Assembly: GCA_028698335.1 (NCBI GenBank)
Contig: JAQVDP010000002.1
Coordinates: 186,001-250,000 of the forward strand
Source of the DNA: Nevskiales bacterium
GTDB taxonomy: Bacteria > Pseudomonadota > Gammaproteobacteria > Nevskiales > Nevskiaceae
Direction: 5' to 3'
Length of the DNA stretch: 64,000 bases
Numbering within the stretch: the first letter of the stretch is position 1; every line of letters starts with the position of its first letter. Below, in pieces: positions 52,481 through 61,719 of this stretch. A program made the position numbers and the translations under genes. The notes under the pieces are model-generated. The model saw only the letters and a list, made by a program, of their open reading frames with translations, was not told the DNA's origin and made no database searches.

Positions 52481-53464
52481 GTGGGCAGGACTGCATTCGT
52501 CACCGGTGCGACGGGTTTCGTCGGGCTGAATCTTGTCGAGGCGCTGCTCGATCAGGGGTGGCAGGTCGTCGCCCTGCACCGCAAGGACTCCGATCTGCGC
52601 GGACTGGAGCGCTTCGACCGGGTTGAGCGCGTGGTCGGTGACATCACCGATGCGCGTTCGTTGAAACAGCTGATTCCGCAGCGGGTCGATTGCGTGTTCC
52701 ACGCGGCCGGCAACACCAGTCTGTGGTCCCGCGCGCATGCCGAGCAGCTCAAGGTCAACGTCCGGGGAACCCGCAATGTCGTGCGAGCGGCACTGGAGGC
52801 GCGGGCGAAGCGTTTCGTGCACACGTCGAGCATCGTGGCCTACGGGCTGCACAGTGGCCTGATCACCGAGGAGACGCCGACGCGCGGCAGCGCCGTGGAC
52901 ATCAACTACGTGCGCAGCAAGGCGTTATCGGAGCGCGAGGTGCGCAAGGGGCTCGCGACGGGGCTCAAGGCCGTCATCGTCAATCCGTCCAACATCATGG
53001 GGGCCTACGATACGGCGAGCTGGTCGCGACTGTTCCGGCTGATCGATCGTGGACGCCTGCCGGCGGTGCCGCCGGGAGGTGGAAGTTTCTGCCATGCGAA
53101 GGCCGCTGCGGAGGCCCTGATCTCGGCGGCCGAGCGCGGGCGGATCGGGCACAATTATCTGCTTGGCGGTGCTCAGGCCAGCTACCTCGGGCTGGCCAAG
53201 GCCATCAGCGAGGCGCTGGGTATCCGCCGGCGCGTGGTTGCGGCGCATCCGCGCGTTCTGATGGCCTACGCGCGGGTGGAGGAATGGATTTCGCCACTGT
53301 TCGGCCGGGAACCCGATGTCACCGCCGATGCCGTGGAGCTGTTGTCGCAGAATCTCTATTGCAGCAGTCGTAAGGCCGAAAAGGAACTGGGCTATCGCCC
53401 TCGGGCGATGTCCGACATGATCGCCGACTGCAGGGATTGGATGCGTTCCGAACAGCTACTGTAG
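52481..53464 (+). CDS. Extended short-chain dehydrogenase / NAD-dependent epimerase-like protein
   Basis: The 327-residue protein has TAFVTGATGFVGLNLVE (NAD(P) motif), HTSSIVAYG and catalytic YVRSK. The extended fold resembles dihydroflavonol-4-reductase and HpnA-like proteins, which reduce or epimerise diverse substrates. GTG at 52481 follows GAGGAG. Nothing in the neighbourhood fixes the substrate; lapB upstream hints at envelope work. Its stop overlaps the bepA stop tail to tail by 9 bp. Confidence 0.82.
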   Translation: MGRTAFVTGATGFVGLNLVEALLDQGWQVVALHRKDSDLRGLERFDRVERVVGDITDARSLKQLIPQRVDCVFHAAGNTSLWSRAHAEQLKVNVRGTRNVVRAALEARAKRFVHTSSIVAYGLHSGLITEETPTRGSAVDINYVRSKALSEREVRKGLATGLKAVIVNPSNIMGAYDTASWSRLFRLIDRGRLPAVPPGGGSFCHAKAAAEALISAAERGRIGHNYLLGGAQASYLGLAKAISEALGIRRRVVAAHPRVLMAYARVEEWISPLFGREPDVTADAVELLSQNLYCSSRKAEKELGYRPRAMSDMIADCRDWMRSEQLL

Positions 53465-54946
53465 GGCCATCACCGGCGTGGCGACGCGCGAACGATCGGT
53501 TTGCGGGCGCCAGTTTTCGGGGAGACTGCCGCGGATCTCGTTGCGCATCGCAATCAGGCGTGCCCGATCCTGGTCGCTGAGATCGGGCAATCTCAATCCG
53601 GCATCGAGATGGGCCAGGGCGTTGCCGGCGTCTCCCCGGCGGTACAGGAAGTTCGCCATCTGGAAGGATGCCTCGGCCAGATCGCCGCTTTCGCGTGCGG
53701 CCTGCGCCAGCAGGCTGTAGGTCTTGAGCTGCGTGCCCAGCGCCTGTTCGTGTGAGATCAGGGTCTGGCGTGCATCCTCGGGGCGCCCGGCCGCCATCAG
53801 GCCTTCCGCATAACCGAGAATTGCGGGTGCGTAGCGGGGAAAGCGGGCGATGGTCTGCTGCAGTACCCCGAGCCCCTGCTCGGTCTTGCCCGACTGCATC
53901 AGCATGAGCCCCTGCAGCAACTCGATGTTGGGTTGCCGCGGGTGGCTTTCGAGCAACGGCTGGAGGGTGGCGAGGGCTTTGGCGGACTGTCCGAACTCGC
54001 TCTGCGCCAGTGCCAGGCCGTAGCGGTTCTCCGGCGTGTCGTGACCGGCCGCGATCTGGGCGTGATAGTAGTCAACCGCCTGACTCGGGCGGTCCGCCGT
54101 CAGCACCCTGGCGCGCGCCTTCATCAGATTGAACTCGAGCGATGGTTCCGGGACGACGACCGGCATTTCGTCGGCGCGCACCTGAGCCTCGGCGACACGG
54201 TTGCTGCTGAGCGGGTGCGTGCGCAGGATTTCGGGAAGTCCGCTGCCGTACAGGCGCGACTTCTGCTCGATTTTCTGGAAGAAGCTCGCCATCGCATGCG
54301 GATCGAACCCGGCGGCCGCCATGGTCTGGATGCCGATGCGATCGGCCTCCTGTTCATGCGCGCGGGTGTAGCTGACCTGACGCTGGTAGTTCAGCGCCTG
54401 ACCCACCGACAACGCGCCCATGACCACGTCGGGATCCGCCGAGCCTGCGATGATCGCCGCGATCACCGCAAGCCAGGTGGCGACGCTGGCGACTTCGGTA
54501 TCCTGCGCCGTTCGCGCGATGTGACGCTGGGTCACGTGCGCCAACTCGTGCCCCATGACGCCGGCCAGCTCGCTTTCGTTGTCGGCGGCCAGCAGCAGGC
54601 CGGCGTTGAATCCGATGTATCCCCCGGGCAGGGCAAAGGCGTTGATGCGCGGATCGCCGACGACGAAAAAGGTCATGTCCGGCGGCGGAGGTGTCTGACT
54701 GTGCGAGACCAGCGACCAGCCGATGCGGCTGATGTAGTTGCTCAGTTCCGGATCCTCCAGCGTATAGCCGGTGCGGTAGATTTCGGACATGACCCGTCCG
54801 CCGAGCTTCTTCTCCTCGATCGGCGACAGCGTGTTGTCGGCGGGCTCGCCGATCTGAGGCAGATCGAGAGCCGACGGCGATGCCGCGATGGCGGCTGCGG
54901 CGCTGAGTGCCAGGCCGACGGCGAGCGGTATGGACGATCTGAGCAT
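53456..54946 (-). CDS. bepA: Periplasmic M48 metalloprotease with TPR repeats, BepA-like
   Basis: BepA promotes LptD and BAM assembly and degrades misassembled outer-membrane proteins. The 496-residue protein has an N-terminal signal peptide (hydrophobic 5-22), the M48 domain with HELAH (His133, Glu134, His137) and the third ligand Glu in HEQEADRIG. TPR repeats make up the last 230 residues. ATG at 54946 gives the signal peptide; the frame extends 33 bp further but without one. It is last in sco-pcuAC-psd-bepA. Confidence 0.92.
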   Translation of the reverse strand: MLRSSIPLAVGLALSAAAAIAASPSALDLPQIGEPADNTLSPIEEKKLGGRVMSEIYRTGYTLEDPELSNYISRIGWSLVSHSQTPPPPDMTFFVVGDPRINAFALPGGYIGFNAGLLLAADNESELAGVMGHELAHVTQRHIARTAQDTEVASVATWLAVIAAIIAGSADPDVVMGALSVGQALNYQRQVSYTRAHEQEADRIGIQTMAAAGFDPHAMASFFQKIEQKSRLYGSGLPEILRTHPLSSNRVAEAQVRADEMPVVVPEPSLEFNLMKARARVLTADRPSQAVDYYHAQIAAGHDTPENRYGLALAQSEFGQSAKALATLQPLLESHPRQPNIELLQGLMLMQSGKTEQGLGVLQQTIARFPRYAPAILGYAEGLMAAGRPEDARQTLISHEQALGTQLKTYSLLAQAARESGDLAEASFQMANFLYRRGDAGNALAHLDAGLRLPDLSDQDRARLIAMRNEIRGSLPENWRPQTDRSRVATPVMALQ

Positions 54947-55039
54947 GTACGATTCGGCTTCCTCGCGTGCGCCCCTCAACGGTGCGCCGGTTCAGATGAT
55001 TGGACGCCTTCCGCGCCTAAAGGTTCGTGACCCGGGGCT

Positions 55040-55933
55040 TCACCTTCCATGCGCGGACCAGGTGCCAATCGACTGGCCCTGACGGACGGTGTGGCCGCTC
55101 GCCAGCGCGTCGTCCCATTGGACGCGTCCGGCAGGCGCCAGCAGGATGACGGTCGATCCCATGTTGAAACGTCCCATTTCGGCTCCGCGTTCCAGTGATT
55201 CGGGGCGCATCGGCCTGTAGTGGGCGGGGGCGCCCGCGGTGTGCGGCGGGGTGACCTGCCCGGCCCAGACCGTCTCCATCGATCCGACGAACAGGGCGCC
55301 GACCAGAACCATCCCGACCGGCCCGGCCTCGGTATCGAATACGGCGTTGACGCGCTCGTTGCGGGCAAACAGGTTGGGCAGTGCCCGGGCCGTGGCGGAG
55401 TTGACGCTGAACAGACGTCCCGGCACGTAACTCCAGCGTTGCAGCACGCCTCCGATCGGCATGTGGATCCGGTGATAGTTGTAGGGCGCCAGATAGATGG
55501 TACAGAAGCTTCCGCCCGCGAACTGCGCCGCGGCTTCCTCGTCGCCGCCCAGCAATTCGAGCAGCGAGTAGTCGTGCTGCTTGGCCTGGATGATGCGTCC
55601 GTTCGTGATCGGGCCGAACTGGCTGATCGTCCCGTCGACCGGGCTGAGGAAGGCATCGGGGGCGTCCGCGAGCGGCCGGCTGCCCGGCTTGAGGGCACGG
55701 GTGAAGAAATGGTTGAACGTCTCGTAGCGCTCCGGGTTCTCGAACTCGGCTTCCGACAGATCGATCTTGAACCCGCGCATGAACAGACGAATCAGCGTGT
55801 TCTTGATCGCGGGCTGGCGGATCAGGGCGATGCGATGGACGACCGACGACAGCCAGCGCGTCGGCAGGATCTGCTGGAACAGGGCGAATGCGCGGTCGGT
55901 GAGACGGATGTCACCGTCAGTCGAGTTCGACAT
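55040..55933 (-). CDS. psd: Phosphatidylserine decarboxylase proenzyme
   Basis: Psd makes phosphatidylethanolamine. The 297-residue protein has VDGTISQFG, YLAPYNYHRIHMPIGG, and FNMGSTVILLAP near the C terminus, where autocleavage at Gly-Ser forms the pyruvoyl group. The family LGST motif reads MGST here, an accepted variant. ATG at 55933 is preferred to an upstream TTG. It lies 93 bp before bepA and 13 bp after the PCuAC gene. Confidence 0.96.
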   Translation of the reverse strand: MSNSTDGDIRLTDRAFALFQQILPTRWLSSVVHRIALIRQPAIKNTLIRLFMRGFKIDLSEAEFENPERYETFNHFFTRALKPGSRPLADAPDAFLSPVDGTISQFGPITNGRIIQAKQHDYSLLELLGGDEEAAAQFAGGSFCTIYLAPYNYHRIHMPIGGVLQRWSYVPGRLFSVNSATARALPNLFARNERVNAVFDTEAGPVGMVLVGALFVGSMETVWAGQVTPPHTAGAPAHYRPMRPESLERGAEMGRFNMGSTVILLAPAGRVQWDDALASGHTVRQGQSIGTWSAHGR

Positions 55934-55946
55934 GGGCACGGGCTCG

Positions 55947-56396
55947 TCAGGGGTGCTCGACAACGCGAAATTTGGCGGTCACCTGCTGCGGTCCGCAGTC
56001 GATGGTCAGCTCGGTCGTGTCGCCGGCGCCGAAAGCGCGTGCGGCTTCGAACAGCATGATGTGATAGTCGCCTGGTTTGAGTTCGGCGGAACCGCCGGCC
56101 GCGATCGCCAGGATCTGGCCGCCGAGCATCCGCGACACCCCGTCTTCGACGACGGAGCGATGGATTTCCGCACGGCCGAAGTCCGGGCCGCTGACGCTGT
56201 CACAACGCAGCGCCTCGGATCCGTTGTTGTGCAGCGTGGCGTATCCGGCCATGGCCATGGCGCCGGGCGGCGCCAGCCGGATCCGCGGATTCTCGACGCT
56301 CAGTGGCGCTGCCGGCGGGCGGTTGCAGGCGTAGAGGCCAAGCGTGGCCACGATCGGCACGAGCAGCAGGCGGGACTGCGGAAGAAAGAGGCGCAT
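55947..56396 (-). CDS. PCuAC-type periplasmic copper chaperone, probable lipoprotein
   Basis: The 149-residue protein contains the complete copper motif His-x10-Met-x21-His-x-Met (His79, Met90, His112, Met114). PCuAC proteins hand Cu(I) to Sco and to the CuA centre of cytochrome oxidase. The signal sequence ends LYAC (Cys24), a plausible lipobox, so it may be membrane-tethered, whereas many members are soluble. It lies 5 bp after the Sco gene, which supports the pairing. Confidence 0.92.
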   Translation of the reverse strand: MRLFLPQSRLLLVPIVATLGLYACNRPPAAPLSVENPRIRLAPPGAMAMAGYATLHNNGSEALRCDSVSGPDFGRAEIHRSVVEDGVSRMLGGQILAIAAGGSAELKPGDYHIMLFEAARAFGAGDTTELTIDCGPQQVTAKFRVVEHP

Positions 56397-56401
56397 GTCG
56401 G

Positions 56402-57037
56402 TCAGGGAGTAGAGGTGTTCAGGAGCTGCCGCAGGTCATGGACCAGTCCTTCGACGCTGTGCGGCGGTGTGAAGTACGCCGCGATCTCGGCGTCGGGATT
56501 GATCAGTACCAGCGCGGCGGAGTGATCCATCGTGTAGCTCTCGGGAGTGTCGCCCTCGACCTTGATGTAGGCGACGCCGAGGGCCTGAGCCACTTCCTTG
56601 AGTGCGGGCTCGCTGACGGTCGCCGCGTGGAAGTTGGGGCTGAAATAATGCACGTAACGTTTCATCACGTCCGGGGTGTCGCGCTCGGGATCGACCGAGA
56701 AGAACAGCACCTGAACCTCTGCGGCATCCTTGCCCAGGCCCTGCTCGACCTGTTTGAGCAAGGCCAGTGTGGTCGGGCAGATGTCGGGGCAGTAGGTGAA
56801 GCCCGGAAACAGCAGCGTCCAGTGGCCGCGCAGCGACGCCCGGGTGAACGGCGCGCCGTTCTCATCGACCAGCTGCATCTCCGGCAGCGGTCGCGGGCTC
56901 TTCAGCAACGTGCCCGCCTGCATCGACGTGCCCTGGGGCGAAAACAGAAAAGCGGCGGCCAGCAGCCCGCCGATCATCGCCACGGCGGCGATCAGCACGA
57001 CCACGGCGGTCCGGTTGTTCGGATTGGATGACGACAC
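56402..57037 (-). CDS. SCO1/SenC-family copper chaperone
   Basis: Sco proteins mature the CuA site of cytochrome c oxidase. The 211-residue protein has an N-terminal membrane anchor (about 11-32), the thioredoxin-fold copper ligands Cys83 and Cys87 (CPDIC) and His172 (MDHSA). All three ligands are present, so it should bind copper. It begins the leftward operon with pcuAC, psd and bepA, and is divergent from prmB across 82 bp. Confidence 0.95.
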   Translation of the reverse strand: MSSSNPNNRTAVVVLIAAVAMIGGLLAAAFLFSPQGTSMQAGTLLKSPRPLPEMQLVDENGAPFTRASLRGHWTLLFPGFTYCPDICPTTLALLKQVEQGLGKDAAEVQVLFFSVDPERDTPDVMKRYVHYFSPNFHAATVSEPALKEVAQALGVAYIKVEGDTPESYTMDHSAALVLINPDAEIAAYFTPPHSVEGLVHDLRQLLNTSTP

Positions 57038-57064
57038 GATTCTTCCTGATCATTGGCGCGATAG

Positions 57065-57097
57065 GGTGCGCGCACCGCATAATGCGCGCCCATTATC
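57065..57097. promoter_or_regulatory. Divergent sco/prmB promoter dyad ATAATG-N6-CATTAT
   Basis: Arms 57079-57084 and 57091-57096 are perfect reverse complements. CATAAT (57078-57083) is a -10 for prmB and GATAAT on the minus strand (57097-57092) for sco. A 12-bp palindrome GGTGCGCGCACC lies just left (57065-57076). The layout matches the mtaD/mtnA promoter at 36129-36148. Confidence 0.5.
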
Positions 57098-57119
57098 CCA
57101 TAGCACACGGGCTTGATTG

Positions 57120-58019
57120 ATGCCGCGCCACTTCGAAACCGATGAGCTTAGCAGCGTCCGCGATCTGGTGCGCTGGGGCGCCAGCCGTTTCAGGGAAGCG
57201 GGTCTGCACTTCGGTCACGGTACAGACAACGCACTCGACGAGGCGTTCTTCCTGACACTGCACGCGTTGCATCTGCCGACCGATATTCCGGCGCTCTATC
57301 TCGAGTCGACGGTCACCGCGAGCGAGCGCACTGCGGTGCTCAAGTTGTTGCGTGCCCGGGTCACGACGCGCAAACCCGCGGCGTACCTGATCGGCGAAAT
57401 CGAGTTTGCGGGTATGCCGTTCCACGTGGACGAGCGGGTGCTGATTCCACGCTCGCCGATCGGCGAGCTGATCCTGGCCGATTTCCAGCCGTGGCTGCAG
57501 GGCCAGCCCGAGCGCGTGCTGGATCTGTGCACCGGCAGCGGCTGCATCGGGATCGCCTGTGCGGCGCAGTTTCCCTACGCACAGGTCGATCTGGCCGACA
57601 TCAGCGAGGGCGCGCTCGCGGTCAGCCGCAAGAACATCAAGCGTCACGGCCTGGAAGACCGGGTGCGTGCGATCAAGTCGGACGTCTTCGACGGGCTCGG
57701 CGACGCGACCTACGATCTGATCGTGACCAATCCGCCGTACGTCACCACCGCCGAATGGAATACGCTGGCGACCGAGTACCGGCATGAGCCGCGGCTGGCG
57801 CTGGAGGCCGGTCACGACGGCATGGACATCGTCGCCCGCATTCTCGAGGGCGCGGTGGCGCATCTGCGGCCGGGTGGCCTGCTGATCTGCGAGGTGGGCG
57901 CCTTCGTCGAGGAATTCGAAGTGCGCTGGCCGCAGCTGCCGGTGACCTGGCTCGATTTCGAGCGGGGCGGGGATGGCGTGTTCCTGATCTCGCGTGAAGA
58001 CCTCGTTTCCCATCTATAA
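57120..58019 (+). CDS. prmB: 50S ribosomal protein L3 glutamine methyltransferase
   Basis: PrmB methylates a glutamine of L3. The 299-residue protein has the HemK-type core: an IPRSPIGELI segment, SAM motif VLDLCTGSGCIGIACA, and TNPPYVT, the NPPY motif that binds glutamine. The IPRSP segment distinguishes it from PrmC. It lies 3 bp before aroC, the usual prmB-aroC order. ATG at 57120 is chosen over the TTG immediately before it. Confidence 0.95.
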   Translation: MPRHFETDELSSVRDLVRWGASRFREAGLHFGHGTDNALDEAFFLTLHALHLPTDIPALYLESTVTASERTAVLKLLRARVTTRKPAAYLIGEIEFAGMPFHVDERVLIPRSPIGELILADFQPWLQGQPERVLDLCTGSGCIGIACAAQFPYAQVDLADISEGALAVSRKNIKRHGLEDRVRAIKSDVFDGLGDATYDLIVTNPPYVTTAEWNTLATEYRHEPRLALEAGHDGMDIVARILEGAVAHLRPGGLLICEVGAFVEEFEVRWPQLPVTWLDFERGGDGVFLISREDLVSHL

Positions 58020-58022
58020 GTC

Positions 58023-59123
58023 ATGTCCGGCAATACCTTCGGTCGTTCCTTCTGCGTCACCAGTTTCGGCGAAAGCCATGGCCCGGCCATCGGCTGTGTC
58101 GTCGACGGCTGCCCGCCGGGCCTGGAGCTGAGCGCCGACGATATCCAGGTCGACCTCGACCGGCGCCGTCCGGGAACGTCCAAGTACGTGACCCAGCGCA
58201 AGGAGCCGGATCAGGTCGAGATCCTGTCGGGCGTGTTCGAGGGCAAGACCACCGGCACCCCGATCGCATTGCTGATCCGCAACACCGATCAGCGCTCGTA
58301 CGACTACGAGAAGATCAAACAGGTGTTCCGGCCCAATCATGCCGATTACGCCTACGTGCAGAAGTACGGGATTCGCGACCACCGTGGCGGTGGGCGCTCG
58401 AGCGCCCGCGAGACCGCGGTGCGCGTCGCGGCCGGTGCGATCGCGCGCAAGTATCTGAAGGCAAGGCTGGGCATCGATATCCGTGGCTGCCTGGAGCAGG
58501 TCGGGCCGATCACGGTCGAGTGCAAGGACTGGACGGCCGTCGGTCAGAACCCGTTTTTCTGCCCCGATCCCGGCTGCGTCGAGGCGCTTGAGCAGCTGAT
58601 CGATCGGCTGCGCAGCGAGGGCGACTCGGTTGGCGCGCGCCTCTACGTCGAAGCGCGCAACGTGCCGCCGGGCCTCGGTGAGCCGGTGTTCGACCGTCTC
58701 GACGCCGATCTGGCGCACGCGCTGATGTCGATCAACGCGGTCAAGGGTGTCGAAATCGGCGACGGCATGGCGGTGGCGCAGATGCGCGGAACCGAGCATC
58801 GCGACGAGATGACGCCGGAGGGTTTCGTCGCCAATCATTCGGGTGGCGTGGCCGGCGGCATCTCCACCGGCCAGACGATCTACGCACGCTATGCGATCAA
58901 GCCGACCTCGAGCATCACCACGCCGGGTCGCAGCATCGACGAGACCGGTGCGGCCACGCAGATGCGCACCACCGGGCGTCACGATCCCTGTGTCGGCTTG
59001 CGGGCCACGCCGATCGCCGAGGCCATGGTCGCCCTGGTACTGATGGACCACGTTCTACGACACCGCGCCCAGAACGCCGACGTCGTTCCGTCCACTCCCA
59101 AGCTGCAGGGCGAGATCGACTGA
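58023..59123 (+). CDS. aroC: Chorismate synthase
   Basis: AroC forms chorismate from EPSP using reduced FMN. The 366-residue protein has [18 protein letters not shown], an [11 protein letters not shown] segment and [16 protein letters not shown], the family signatures. The next gene begins 1 bp after its stop. Other aromatic genes (aroA, tyrA, pheA) are about 12 kb away in the window, so shikimate genes are split in two clusters. Confidence 0.97.
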   Translation: MSGNTFGRSFCVTSFGESHGPAIGCVVDGCPPGLELSADDIQVDLDRRRPGTSKYVTQRKEPDQVEILSGVFEGKTTGTPIALLIRNTDQRSYDYEKIKQVFRPNHADYAYVQKYGIRDHRGGGRSSARETAVRVAAGAIARKYLKARLGIDIRGCLEQVGPITVECKDWTAVGQNPFFCPDPGCVEALEQLIDRLRSEGDSVGARLYVEARNVPPGLGEPVFDRLDADLAHALMSINAVKGVEIGDGMAVAQMRGTEHRDEMTPEGFVANHSGGVAGGISTGQTIYARYAIKPTSSITTPGRSIDETGAATQMRTTGRHDPCVGLRATPIAEAMVALVLMDHVLRHRAQNADVVPSTPKLQGEID

Positions 59124-59124
59124 C

Positions 59125-60309
59125 ATGAGCCTGCGTTCTGTGGGCGCGGCGCGCCTGCAGACGCGCCTCGCCGGGTTCTACTTCTTCTACTACGCCACGG
59201 TCGGGGCGTTCATCCCGTACTGGTCGCCGTATCTCGAGGCCAGGGGATTCTCGGCCGCGCAGATGGGTTTCGCCTACGCGATGATGGGCGTGATGCGCTC
59301 GATCGTGCCGTTGGGCTGGGGTTACTACTCCGATCGCAGCGGCAAGCGGATCGGCCTGATCCGCTGGGCGTCGATGGCGGCGCTGGTGCTGTTTCTGTCG
59401 ATCCCGTTTGTCGACGGCGTCATGACCATCGGCGTGTTGATGATCAGTTACACGCTGTTCTGGCACGCGCTGTTGCCCCAGTTCGAGGCCGTGGCGCTCA
59501 ATCATCTGCATGCCGGTGGTGGCGACTATGCGCGTGTCCGCTTGTGGGGATCCGTCGGTTTCGTGATCGCCGTGCTGGGGCTGGGCGCCGCCCTCGATCT
59601 CACCGGGATTCTCTGGCTGCCCTGGCTGGTCGGCGCGTTCTGGCTCGGCATTGCCGGCTCGGCCTGGGCCGTGCCCGAGGCGCCGTCGCTGCACGCCGCC
59701 GATGCGCCGCGCAGCGCCCTGTCGACGGTGTTGCGCCAGCCGGGTGTGATTGTCCTGTTGCTGGCCTGTTTCGCGTCGCAGCTGAGCTTCGCGCCGTACT
59801 ACAACTTTTTCACCCTGTTCCTGGAACGCCACGGTTACGCACGCAGCGCCGCCGGGCTGCTGTGGTCGCTGGGCGTGGTCGCCGAGATCGGTGTGTTTCT
59901 CGTCGTCGGCCGTGCGATCGGCCGGTTCGGCGGCCGCCGGGTGATGCTGCTGGCCCTGGCGGCGACTGCCTTACGCTGGTGGCTGACCGCATGGGCGATC
60001 GAATCGTGGGTCGCGCTGGCGATTGCGCAGCTTTCGCACGCACTGACCTTCGGGGCCTATCACGCCGTTGCCGTCTACTACGTGCAGCGCCTGTTTCCGG
60101 CCGACCTGCAGGGGCGCGGACAGGCGATCTACAACGCGGTGGCATACGGTGTCGGCGGGTCGATCGGCAGTCTCAGCGCCGGGCTCGTCTGGGAGCACGT
60201 GTCCCCCGAGGCGGTCTTCTACGGTGCGGGGCTGGCGGCGTTCGCCGGGTGGTGGCTGGCCTGGCGGCATCTGCCGGCGCTGGAGCGCGCGACGGTTCCG
60301 CGGCGCTGA
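59125..60309 (+). CDS. Major facilitator superfamily transporter (HcaT-like)
   Basis: The 394-residue protein has about twelve hydrophobic segments and resembles the MFS_1-like/HcaT group: FYFFYYATVGAFIPYW near the start, GYYSDRSGKR as the conserved loop after the second helix, and YGVGGSIGSL late. The cargo is unknown; group members move phenylpropionate or nucleosides. It starts 1 bp after aroC and is probably co-transcribed, a link seen in several gammaproteobacteria. Confidence 0.85.
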   Translation: MSLRSVGAARLQTRLAGFYFFYYATVGAFIPYWSPYLEARGFSAAQMGFAYAMMGVMRSIVPLGWGYYSDRSGKRIGLIRWASMAALVLFLSIPFVDGVMTIGVLMISYTLFWHALLPQFEAVALNHLHAGGGDYARVRLWGSVGFVIAVLGLGAALDLTGILWLPWLVGAFWLGIAGSAWAVPEAPSLHAADAPRSALSTVLRQPGVIVLLLACFASQLSFAPYYNFFTLFLERHGYARSAAGLLWSLGVVAEIGVFLVVGRAIGRFGGRRVMLLALAATALRWWLTAWAIESWVALAIAQLSHALTFGAYHAVAVYYVQRLFPADLQGRGQAIYNAVAYGVGGSIGSLSAGLVWEHVSPEAVFYGAGLAAFAGWWLAWRHLPALERATVPRR

Positions 60310-60315
60310 TCCGCG

Positions 60316-60358
60316 GTGCCGACCGGAGCTTCGACTCTGATCAGCGCACGGTCGGCGC
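60316..60358. terminator. Inverted repeat between convergent genes
   Basis: GCCGACCG (60318-60325) and CGGTCGGC (60349-60356) are perfect complements around a 23-nt loop, extended by two further pairs, one of them a wobble. There is no U-run. It may end transcription from both sides with Rho. Confidence 0.3.
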
Positions 60359-60366
60359 GACGGCCT

Positions 60367-60759
60367 TCAGCAGGGTTCGGTTGCCGGAAAGTCGTCGCGG
60401 CGGCGCGCCGAGCGGGCGGATACGTGATCGCCGCCGCCGCGCCGGATGTGCAGGCGTGTGCGCAGACGCGTCAATGTCCAGCGGTCGCGCAGGCGGGCCC
60501 AGAACGATTCCCGGCAGATCCGCAGCTCGATGCAGCCGATGGCGGTGAGTCGGTACCAGACCTCGCCGTCGACTTCGGTCCGGTCGACGTAATCCATCGC
60601 ATAGAGATGCTCGAGCAGTTCGTGCAGGTCTTCGCGGCGCAGGCCGGTGACGACCCAGTCGTCGGCCAGTTCGGAATGGCTCAGCAGCAGCTGCGGTGCA
60701 ATCCGATTGCCGAGCATCTGCGCAAAAGCCGAGAGCAGGGTGCTGCGCGCCACTTTCAT
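60367..60759 (-). CDS. Uncharacterised small protein, possibly winged-helix
   Basis: The 130-residue protein is not recognised. AGGAG lies 6 nt before the ATG, which supports real translation. The segment RREDLHELLEHLYAMDYV followed by DGEVWYRLTAIGCIEL has the rhythm of a winged helix with a wing, as in small regulators or Mor/YihY-adjacent domains. The C terminus is Arg-rich. It follows the LysR gene on the same strand with a 73-bp gap. The function is open. Confidence 0.6.
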   Translation of the reverse strand: MKVARSTLLSAFAQMLGNRIAPQLLLSHSELADDWVVTGLRREDLHELLEHLYAMDYVDRTEVDGEVWYRLTAIGCIELRICRESFWARLRDRWTLTRLRTRLHIRRGGGDHVSARSARRRDDFPATEPC

Positions 60760-60832
60760 CGTGCGCTCCTGGCTTCGGTCTCAAACCGTATAGCGGCGGC
60801 GTTTCCGGAATCTTTAGGCGCGCCGACCGGAT

Positions 60833-61708
60833 TCAGTCACTGTCCGGCGGGTGCAGCATCCCGAGCAGGGCGCGTGCCGCGCCGGAAACGGTGCGGTCGG
60901 CGTGCAGTGCCGTGCCCAGATCCCGGTGCAGTCGGATTTCGGCGATCGACAGGACGCGAATCGTCTCGTCGACCATCGATGTCGGCAGGACGCTCCAGCC
61001 CATGCCGATCGCCACCAGCATCTTCAGGGTCTCCAGGTAGTTGGTGGCCAGGCGGATACGAGGGTGTGCGCCGTGGGTTTCGAGGACCTGTTTGACGATC
61101 CGATGCGTGTACGTCGCCTCGTCCGGCAACACCGCCGGGTAGTCGACGAGGTCGAGGAGCCGGATGCGCCGCAGGCGCCGCAACGGGTGGTCGGGGGCGA
61201 CGACGAAGGCCATCGGGTCGGGCCAGATCACCCGTGTCCGCAGGCGCTCGATCGGCAGCAGTGGCAGGGTCACGATTCCCAACTCGAGGCGGCCGTCCAG
61301 CACCGCGTCGCAGGCGATCTCCGAATCCATGAAGTGGATGTCGAGATCGACGTCCGGATACTGCTGGGTGTAACGCTTCAGTACGGGGGGCAGGCGGTGC
61401 AGCCCGATGTGATGGCTGGTGCCGATCGACAGGCGGCCGCCGACCCGCCCGGACAGGCCGGACAGGGCCCGGCGCCCATCCTCGACGTCCTGAAGGACCT
61501 TGCGCGCGTAGGGCAGCAGCGTCCGGCCGGCATCGGTGAGGACGATACTGCGCCCGATCCGGTCGAACAGCGCGGCGCCGATCTGCTGCTCGAGCGTGGT
61601 CATGCGCTTGCTGACAGCCGGTTGCGACAGGTGCAGGCGTTCGGCCGCCTGTGTGAACGAGCCGCAGTTCGCCACTTCGACGAAAGCGGCCAGCAGTTGG
61701 GTTTCCAT
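60833..61708 (-). CDS. LysR-family transcriptional regulator
   Basis: The 291-residue protein has an N-terminal winged HTH (SFTQAAERLHLSQPAVSKRMTTLE, described in part) and a co-inducer domain from about 90. It is divergent from leuC. From memory a LysR gene stands at the same place in Pseudomonas. An ATTCCA-GTT-TGGAAT dyad in the shared gap fits a T-N11-A LysR site. It probably controls the leucine genes, with an unknown effector. ATG at 61708 gives the conserved METQLLAAFVEVA start. Confidence 0.9.
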   Translation of the reverse strand: METQLLAAFVEVANCGSFTQAAERLHLSQPAVSKRMTTLEQQIGAALFDRIGRSIVLTDAGRTLLPYARKVLQDVEDGRRALSGLSGRVGGRLSIGTSHHIGLHRLPPVLKRYTQQYPDVDLDIHFMDSEIACDAVLDGRLELGIVTLPLLPIERLRTRVIWPDPMAFVVAPDHPLRRLRRIRLLDLVDYPAVLPDEATYTHRIVKQVLETHGAHPRIRLATNYLETLKMLVAIGMGWSVLPTSMVDETIRVLSIAEIRLHRDLGTALHADRTVSGAARALLGMLHPPDSD

Positions 61709-61719
61709 CGCGCCACCAC

